Assembly: GCA_022841325.1 (NCBI GenBank) | Contig: JALHRS010000028.1 | Span: forward strand, 1-64,000 | Length of the DNA: 64,000 bases | Source: Lysobacterales bacterium | GTDB taxonomy: Bacteria; Pseudomonadota; Gammaproteobacteria; Xanthomonadales; SZUA-5 | Direction: 5' to 3' | Shown: in pieces, positions 58,209-64,000 of the stretch | How the letters are laid out: the number at the start of each line of letters is the position of its first letter | Numbering within the stretch: the stretch's first letter is position 1 | Translations under genes and position numbers: made by a program | Notes under the pieces: model-generated | Told to the model about the DNA's origin: nothing | What the model saw: only the letters and a program-made list of their open reading frames with translations | Databases searched by the model: none

Positions 58209-60539
58209 TCAGGGCCGCGACCTGCGCTGCTCAGGCAGCAGCAGTGCGTCCGGGTTGGCGGGCGTCCAGTCCGGTGGCGGCTCGGTCGGTTCACCGAGGA
58301 ATTTCAAGCGTTCCATCCACGCCTCATATTCACCCGACTGCTCGATAACGCGCAGGAACTCGCTGAGTGGGTAGGAATAGTGACGCGCCAGATTGATCTG
58401 CTCGGTGCGCTCGACCGTGTACAGATAGCGACGGCGGAAATCGTAAGCGTCGGCTGCCTCGGGCGTATCCGGCGCGAAACGCCGAATCAGCACGCCGCCC
58501 AGCTGGCGCGCCAGCAGACTCGATTTCGAATGCGCCATCAGCTGTCCCAGGCGCAGGCATTGCTCATGCCGATCGGCGGGAATCTGGCCTGAACGCAGGG
58601 GATCGCAAGGACGCAGCAGTCTCGTGACGTAGTGCGGAACCGGAAACGATGCGCTCTCCCAAAGCGCGATCAACTGCTCGGGACGCTCCTTCGGCAACAA
58701 GGTCCTGATCGGACCGGACAGTAATTGCGGTGCCGGCACGCCGGCCAGATCGAAGGCCTTGATGTAAGCGACAAACGTGGTCGTGTAGTAATCGTCGAAG
58801 CGACTACGGCGCGTAGCTTCGGCAAGCGCCTGCGCGGCTTCGGCATCGTTGTCGGTATCCGCCGACAACAACCAATGAAAGGCATTGTCTGGGTCCAGCG
58901 CCTGCAGGCGCGCCGACGCTTCCGGACGCAGGCAGCGCTGTCCGTCGGGGCCGAAACAGAACAGTGTCGCAATCTGCCAGCCGACAGGATCCTCGGGCTG
59001 CGCGGCAATGGCGAGATCCAGCAGCCGCCTGAATTCCAGTGGGTCTTCGCTGTCACGCTCGTCAAACCAGGCGAGGCGCGCGGCCATAGCGTATCGATCC
59101 GGACGCGTCCCCCGCTCCAACGCAGCGATGACCTGCCGGCGGTAGTCACGGCCCAGCACCTGGACCAGGGGCTGCACCAGGCTGTCGAGCGCGCCGAGGT
59201 CCTCCGTGGCCAGGGCCCTGGCGAAGGTGTCGAGCACGGCCGCCTGACGATCCGAACCTGGCAAGCGATCGGACAGCCATCGGATCAAGGCCTGAGCCTG
59301 ATCCGCTTCCCCGTTGGCCGGGAGCCGCGAACGCGCAAACAGCCAGGCGCCGAGCTGACTGGCGTCGAGCGCACGATCGCGTTCGGTGAGCGCGACACGG
59401 CGCTCCTGCTCGGCCAGTTGTCGATGTGCGTCGGCGAGACTTCGCTGATGCTCGGCGACCAACCAGCCGGAAGTCGACAAGACGGTACCAACAAACGCGG
59501 TGAGCACCATGGCAAAAACCGTGTTCGCGTATCGCCGGTCTCGCTGGTACCAACGCCGCAGGCGTTCCCAGCGGCCGGGCGTACGCACGCTGACCGGATG
59601 GCCATCGCGGATACGGCGAAGGTCGTCGGCCAGATCGGCGACGCGGGCATATCTATCGCGCGGCATCAGTTCCAGGCATTTCATGCAGACCGCCGCCAGA
59701 TCGGCCGAGACCGCCGGATTCAGTTCGCGCACGGGCCTGACACGGCCGGCGATGGCGCGCTGCGTCAGCTCATCAGGGCCGCCCGTTCCGTGCGGCGACG
59801 CCCCGGTCAGCATCAGATAGAGCATGGCGCCGAGCGCATACAGATCGGTCGCCGGCGTCAGCCGATACTGTTTGATCAGCACCTGCTCGGGCGCCATGAA
59901 GCTCGGTGTGCCGGAAACTTCCTGGGCATCGATGCCCTGCCGCTCATCCATATGCCGGGCCAGGCCGAAGTCGGCAACCAGCGGTTCGCCGTGCTCACCG
60001 ATCAGCACATTGGCCGGCTTCAGATCGAGGTGCAGCAGACCCAGTCGATGGGCGTAGTCGATCGAGTCACAGAGTTTCAGCAGCAGCGCGATGGCTTCAT
60101 CTTCGCCGGGCAAGCGCTCGTCCAGCTGCTGGGCAAGCGAGCGGCCCCTGATCAAGGGCATCGAGAAATAGTGCAGGCCATCGATGGAGCCGACTTCGTG
60201 CACGGGCACGATGTTGGGATGCATCAGTCGCGCCGCCGCGCGTGCTTCCCCCAGAAAACGGGCGACATTGACGCTGTCGGCGATCCCAGCGGCAATGAAC
60301 TTGATCGCCACATCCCGGTCCAGCGAGCGCTGCCGTGCGCGATAGACCACGCCCATGCCGCCGCGGCCGATTTCCTCCAGCAGCTCGTAGTCGCCGAATT
60401 TGCGCTGTTCCGGGTCGTCGAGATCGAGCTCAGGCCAGGAAGGCCGGTCGCCTTCGGTGCGTGTGGCCATCGCCGCACGCGCCAGTGACATCAGAATGGA
60501 ATCGGATGGATCGGGCTCTGCTCTGGTGGCTTCGATCAT
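58209..60539 (-). CDS. Membrane Ser/Thr protein kinase
   Basis: 776 residues, AAGGAG before the ATG. Hanks-type kinase domain from about residue 48 to 325: glycine loop EEIGRGGMGVVYRA, VAIKF lysine, LHLDLKPANVL (HLD instead of HRD), DFGLARH, and GTPSFMAPEQ. A membrane segment (VFAMVLTAFVGTVLSTSGWLV) lies near residue 345. A coiled stretch follows (EHQRSLADAHRQLAEQERR), then a ~350-residue C-terminal part with helical repeats, probably periplasmic and sensory. No WD40 or PASTA units are visible. Confidence 0.92.
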   Translation of the reverse strand: MIEATRAEPDPSDSILMSLARAAMATRTEGDRPSWPELDLDDPEQRKFGDYELLEEIGRGGMGVVYRARQRSLDRDVAIKFIAAGIADSVNVARFLGEARAAARLMHPNIVPVHEVGSIDGLHYFSMPLIRGRSLAQQLDERLPGEDEAIALLLKLCDSIDYAHRLGLLHLDLKPANVLIGEHGEPLVADFGLARHMDERQGIDAQEVSGTPSFMAPEQVLIKQYRLTPATDLYALGAMLYLMLTGASPHGTGGPDELTQRAIAGRVRPVRELNPAVSADLAAVCMKCLELMPRDRYARVADLADDLRRIRDGHPVSVRTPGRWERLRRWYQRDRRYANTVFAMVLTAFVGTVLSTSGWLVAEHQRSLADAHRQLAEQERRVALTERDRALDASQLGAWLFARSRLPANGEADQAQALIRWLSDRLPGSDRQAAVLDTFARALATEDLGALDSLVQPLVQVLGRDYRRQVIAALERGTRPDRYAMAARLAWFDERDSEDPLEFRRLLDLAIAAQPEDPVGWQIATLFCFGPDGQRCLRPEASARLQALDPDNAFHWLLSADTDNDAEAAQALAEATRRSRFDDYYTTTFVAYIKAFDLAGVPAPQLLSGPIRTLLPKERPEQLIALWESASFPVPHYVTRLLRPCDPLRSGQIPADRHEQCLRLGQLMAHSKSSLLARQLGGVLIRRFAPDTPEAADAYDFRRRYLYTVERTEQINLARHYSYPLSEFLRVIEQSGEYEAWMERLKFLGEPTEPPPDWTPANPDALLLPEQRRSRP

Positions 60540-60796
60540 GGTCTGCTCCTTCGGTGTATCGAACTACTACCGACGGCGCGAACAATGTGACAGCGCAGAT
60601 GGGTTCCGGTAAAGCCGCGACCGAACACGCCGTCGCTCGCGGGCAGCAGCCCGGACCCATGTCAGCCAAGGAACCCACACCCGATTCCCACAGCAGGCTC
60701 GCGGAGGGCGAGTGAGCTCCGATCCTGGGATCGCCAACGACGCTCTCAATCCCGCGGGCCATGGATGTTATCTTGACCCGCTGGCGGGAGAGCGCG
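60540..60796. other. Divergent promoter region
   Basis: 257 bp between the kinase and cyclase genes. GTTATCTTGACC at about 60767 could supply a -10 (TATCTT) 25 nt before the ATG at 60797. Confidence 0.4.
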
Positions 60797-62617
60797 ATGA
60801 CAGCAGCGTTGCGGGCAGGAATGGCGTTGTGGCTATTGCTCGGCGGCATGGTGCATGCAGCCGAACTGGTGCTGGACCCATCGACGCCTGCACGGATCGA
60901 ATTGCGCGGGCATCTCAGCGTCCTGCCCGATCCCGAAGCCGGTCTGGAGGTGGCCGCGGTGCGGGCCCAGATCGATCGCTTTCAGACCTTGACCCCCGGA
61001 AGCGGCTTGAATTTCGGCTACACGCGCGGTGCCATGTGGTTGCAGTTGTCGCTGCGCTCGGCGCTCCCTACCGTGAGCGAATGGCGGATCGAACTCGATT
61101 ACGCCTCGCTCGATCAGGCCGAACTCCACGACGGAGAGGCCCCGGTACAGCGCAGCGGTGATCGCGTGATCTTCTCCGAGCGCTCGATCCCGCACCGCAA
61201 CGCTGTTTTCGCCGTGACACTGGCGCCCGGGGAGTCGCGCCAGCTGTTGCTGCGCGCCAGTTCGGAGGGCAGCCTGACCCTCAATCCCGTGCTCTGGCGA
61301 GCCGCGGCGTTTCACTCCCACAGTGAAAACAGCTATGCCGCCTATGCCCTGTACTTCGGCATGCTGCTGGCCCTGGCCAGCTACAACCTGTTGTTGTATG
61401 TGGCACTGCGCGACCGTGCCTACCTGTACTACGTGCTGTTCGTGATCGGCGTCGGCACCGGTATCGCATCGATCTACGGTCTGGCCGGTCAGTATCTGTG
61501 GCCCGATTCGGTGGACTGGAGCAATCGTGCGCTGGTGGTCAGCTTCGCGATGGCAGGTGTGGTCGGCCCGTTGTTCGCTCGCGATTTCCTGGGCACTGCC
61601 ACTCGCGCCCCGCGCTGGCACCAGTGGCTGGGCTACGGGGCCTGGCTGCATGTCGCGGTGATTGCCGTAGGCCTGTACGCGCCGCTGCGTGCAGGTATGC
61701 AAGTGATGTCGGTCGCCACGCTGATCAATTGCATCCTGATGCTGGGCTGCGGCGTTTACTGCGCCCGTCGGGGATTCCCGGGCGCGCGCCTGTACGTGCT
61801 GGCGTGGAGCGTGCTGTTGCTCAGCGGCATGTTGATGGCCCTGCGCAATTTCGGACTGTTGCCCACCCATTTCCTGACCCTGCACGGCATGCAGGTCGGC
61901 TCGGCGCTGGAAATGCTGCTGCTGTCCTTTGCGCTGGCCGAACGCTTCAATCAGATGAAACAGGAGAAGACCCAGGCGCAAGCCCTGGCGCTGGCGGCCA
62001 AGCAGGACCTGCTGGAATCGGTGCAGCAACACGAACGCGAACTTGAACAGCGCGTTGCCGAGCGCACCGAAGCGCTTGCGATCGCCAATGGCAAGCTGCG
62101 CGAGATGGCCCTGCACGACAACCTCACCGGGCTCGCCAATCGTGCTGCCCTGCACGCGCATCTGGAACAGGCCCGAAGACGTTGTTCTCCCAGCTCACCA
62201 CTGGTGCTGTTGCTGATCGATCTGGATGGTTTCAAACAGGTCAACGACTGCCTCGGGCATGAAACCGGCGACCGCGTGCTGGTGGAGGTGGCGGCGCGAC
62301 TCCGGGCCGCGACCCGACCCGGCGACCTGGTATCCCGCCATGGTGGCGACGAGTTCGTGATCGTCGCCGAATCCCTGGCAGTACCCGAGGAAGCGCAAGC
62401 CCTGGCCGAACGCCTCATCGCTGCACTGTCCGAGCCCATGGCGGCAGCACCTGAGGCACGGATCGGCGCCAGCATCGGCATCACCGCCGCCGACCAGCGA
62501 TCCGCGGAAACCGGCGATCTGCTGCGTCTGGCCGATGGCGCCATGTACGCCGCCAAGGCAGCCGGGCGCGGAACCATCCGCTGGGCCGAAGCGCGAGGGC
62601 CTGACGCCAGGGGCTGA
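60797..62617 (+). CDS. 7TMR-DISM diguanylate cyclase
   Basis: 606 residues from the ATG at 60797 (GGGAGAG upstream). Signal peptide, then a periplasmic 7TMR-DISMED2 sensor (to about residue 165), seven membrane helices (185-390), a coiled coil (KQEKTQAQALALAAKQDLLE...) and a complete GGDEF domain. HGGDEF is intact and RPGD sits five residues before it, the I-site for product inhibition. Unlike the two hybrid proteins in this window it should make c-di-GMP, in response to a periplasmic ligand. Confidence 0.94.
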   Translation: MTAALRAGMALWLLLGGMVHAAELVLDPSTPARIELRGHLSVLPDPEAGLEVAAVRAQIDRFQTLTPGSGLNFGYTRGAMWLQLSLRSALPTVSEWRIELDYASLDQAELHDGEAPVQRSGDRVIFSERSIPHRNAVFAVTLAPGESRQLLLRASSEGSLTLNPVLWRAAAFHSHSENSYAAYALYFGMLLALASYNLLLYVALRDRAYLYYVLFVIGVGTGIASIYGLAGQYLWPDSVDWSNRALVVSFAMAGVVGPLFARDFLGTATRAPRWHQWLGYGAWLHVAVIAVGLYAPLRAGMQVMSVATLINCILMLGCGVYCARRGFPGARLYVLAWSVLLLSGMLMALRNFGLLPTHFLTLHGMQVGSALEMLLLSFALAERFNQMKQEKTQAQALALAAKQDLLESVQQHERELEQRVAERTEALAIANGKLREMALHDNLTGLANRAALHAHLEQARRRCSPSSPLVLLLIDLDGFKQVNDCLGHETGDRVLVEVAARLRAATRPGDLVSRHGGDEFVIVAESLAVPEEAQALAERLIAALSEPMAAAPEARIGASIGITAADQRSAETGDLLRLADGAMYAAKAAGRGTIRWAEARGPDARG

Positions 62618-62665
62618 GCCTCCAGCCATGGGCGCCGCCGTGGCTCCACGGCAAGGTCGCGTTCC

Positions 62666-64000
62666 TTAGAGCCCGAGTACCTCGCGGCCCTGCTTGAGCA
62701 CGATATCCACGGGAATCTTCTGTTCCTGCAGACGGTCAAGGTCGGCCTGCAGCGCCGAACCTACTGTTCCGAATTCCTTCTGGAAGCTGGTGGCGCCGTC
62801 GTAATCGCCATCGCCCTGCAGGGTCAGGATCTTCGCCGACAGACTGTTGACGGCGGCGGCCATCCTGTCGAAGTCGACGCTGTAGCGGCCGCTGCCCGGA
62901 TCGCGGGCGAAGGCGCCCTCGCGCTGCAGGTAATTGAAGGCCACCATATTGGCCTGGCCGTGGGCGCTGCTGGCGCCGAAGCGTACCGAGCGGAAAATGC
63001 CGGCAAGGAAGGTCACATGGTTGTCCTTGAGCCTGGCGGCATCCAGTTCGCCCATCTCACCGAGTTTGCCGATCATGTACAGGCCGAGGATGTCGGCCTT
63101 GCCTTCCTCGTAGCTGCCGGCCAGATCGGTCAGCGCCTCACGAACCGTCCCCTGGCCGTCAAGCGTGTTCTTGATGCCGAGGCCATGCGCCACTTCGTGG
63201 AACATGACGTTCTCGAAGAAGGCGTCGAACTTCACATGCTCGCGCTGTTCGGGAGCGATCAGGACATCGGCGATCGGCGCGACGATGCTGTCGAACTTGG
63301 CGCGCATGGTGTTTTCCAGTTGCAGCCGGCGCGAGCCCTTGGCCATCTGCACCGCCTCGTCGTTCGGCAGATTGATGGCGATGGTCTTGGCGCCGGAATT
63401 GGCATCACCACCGTAATAGATCGCGAAATAGGCGTTGAGATCGGCGTCGGTGCCGGGCATTTCGGCCTTGTATGCCTCCGCCACCGGCAAGCCACGCTGC
63501 AAGGCCGGCAGGTGCTGGGCAAAACGTGCCAGGCGCTCGCTCCACTCGATGTCCTTGACCAGCACGAAGGCCTCGAAGGCGGTCTTGGTGCCAAACAGCG
63601 CATCCTGGTAGCTCTCGATAGGCCCGATCACCACATCGATCGGGCTGCTCTTCATGTCCATCCAGGCCATGTCGCTGGGCTGATAATCACCACTCAGCAG
63701 GGCGTCGGCGCGCAGTTTCAGGTAAGCGGCGAATCCAGCATCCGATGCCACCTCGGCTGCCTGCCGCAGCAGTCCGGCGGCCTGTTCGAGTTCTGCCTTC
63801 CAGGCCTCGTGGTAGGGCACGACGATCAGCTTGCCGGCGTCATCGCGGCGGATCAGCGTGTACAGACTGTCCTTGCCGGGCAGATCGGCAGCGGCGAATT
63901 CTTCCTTGCTCATGTCCGCGGGATAGAACTGTGCGCCCGGCGGGCGTTCGCCGATGCCCGGGACAAAGGGCTTGTCGCCATCGAGGCGATCCCAGGGACC
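62666..64000 (-). CDS. M49-like zinc peptidase (5' partial)
   Basis: At least 444 residues; the frame stays open to the window edge, so the start is outside. The internal Met at 63913 is not the start: the preceding residues (GPWDRLDGDKPFVPG) look like family sequence. The zinc site is FHEVAHGLG (HExxH) with a second motif EEGKAD about 50 residues on, matching the HExxGH/EECRAD pair of dipeptidyl peptidase III in its shorter HExxH variant. NAYFAIYYGGDANSG fits the DPP III-like substrate region. A signal peptide cannot be checked. Confidence 0.85.
   Translation of the reverse strand, partial: GPWDRLDGDKPFVPGIGERPPGAQFYPADMSKEEFAAADLPGKDSLYTLIRRDDAGKLIVVPYHEAWKAELEQAAGLLRQAAEVASDAGFAAYLKLRADALLSGDYQPSDMAWMDMKSSPIDVVIGPIESYQDALFGTKTAFEAFVLVKDIEWSERLARFAQHLPALQRGLPVAEAYKAEMPGTDADLNAYFAIYYGGDANSGAKTIAINLPNDEAVQMAKGSRRLQLENTMRAKFDSIVAPIADVLIAPEQREHVKFDAFFENVMFHEVAHGLGIKNTLDGQGTVREALTDLAGSYEEGKADILGLYMIGKLGEMGELDAARLKDNHVTFLAGIFRSVRFGASSAHGQANMVAFNYLQREGAFARDPGSGRYSVDFDRMAAAVNSLSAKILTLQGDGDYDGATSFQKEFGTVGSALQADLDRLQEQKIPVDIVLKQGREVLGL

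Overview
The window is high-GC DNA, densely coding on both strands. It reads like a gammaproteobacterial chromosome of the order Lysobacterales (Xanthomonadales), possibly near Rhodanobacteraceae. This placement is an inference from gene content: mfd-csiV, pyrG-kdsA, an EfpL-type EF-P paralogue, a PlpD-type patatin autotransporter, several c-di-GMP enzymes, DUF3309, and a secreted protein ending in a GFE tail. I see no tRNA, rRNA, prophage, transposase or CRISPR array.

Layout. 1-2619: 3' part of a DUF1631-GGDEF-EAL regulator, cut by the window edge. 2872-12617: mfd, csiV, rapA, a five-heme secreted cytochrome and a yeast-type cytosine deaminase. 13003-16571: a DUF924 protein, an SPFH membrane protein paired with an Arc-type ribbon-helix-helix (RHH) protein behind a palindromic operator candidate, and an alpha/beta hydrolase. 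16700-23103 (minus): an S8 protease with SLH repeats, a small membrane protein, kdsA and pyrG. 23226-27290 (plus): a methyltransferase, an HSD17B10-like dehydrogenase, efpL and a ThuA-like secreted protein. 27488-31052 (minus): thyA, lgt and rlmI. 31471-39555 (plus): a GH13 amylase, a MASE1-GGDEF-EAL protein and two ABC-2 exporters. 39953-46264 (minus): a coupled pair of amidohydrolases, a dimethylargininase and an unknown protein. 46589-57072: an antiporter, DUF1579, a patatin autotransporter, a PHB-depolymerase-like esterase and small envelope or stress proteins, including a relic of an L-asparaginase. 57323-64000: an ECF sigma factor linked to a Ser/Thr kinase, a 7TMR-DISM diguanylate cyclase, and an M49-like peptidase cut by the right edge.

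The genes fall into four working themes: nucleic-acid housekeeping (mfd, rapA, rlmI, efpL, pyrG, thyA), envelope building and export (kdsA, lgt, csiV, ABC systems, patatin, protease), c-di-GMP signalling (three proteins), and stress or signal transduction (sigma-kinase pair, SPFH-RHH pair).

The most unusual feature is intergenic. Many gaps carry tandem HEPTANUCLEOTIDE repeats of different sequence: GGGGCAC, GGGGCTG, GTTGTTG and GGGAAAA. A purine- or G-rich tract usually starts 0-31 nt after a stop codon. In several gaps the inverse C- or CT-rich tract sits just before the next promoter or start codon, with palindromic REP-like cores between. The tracts intrude into coding ends (Lgt C-terminus, CsiV N-terminus) and occupy the ribosome-binding region of efpL, thyA and kdsA. 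They resemble cyanobacterial STRR heptamers in period, but the bracketing layout looks new to me.
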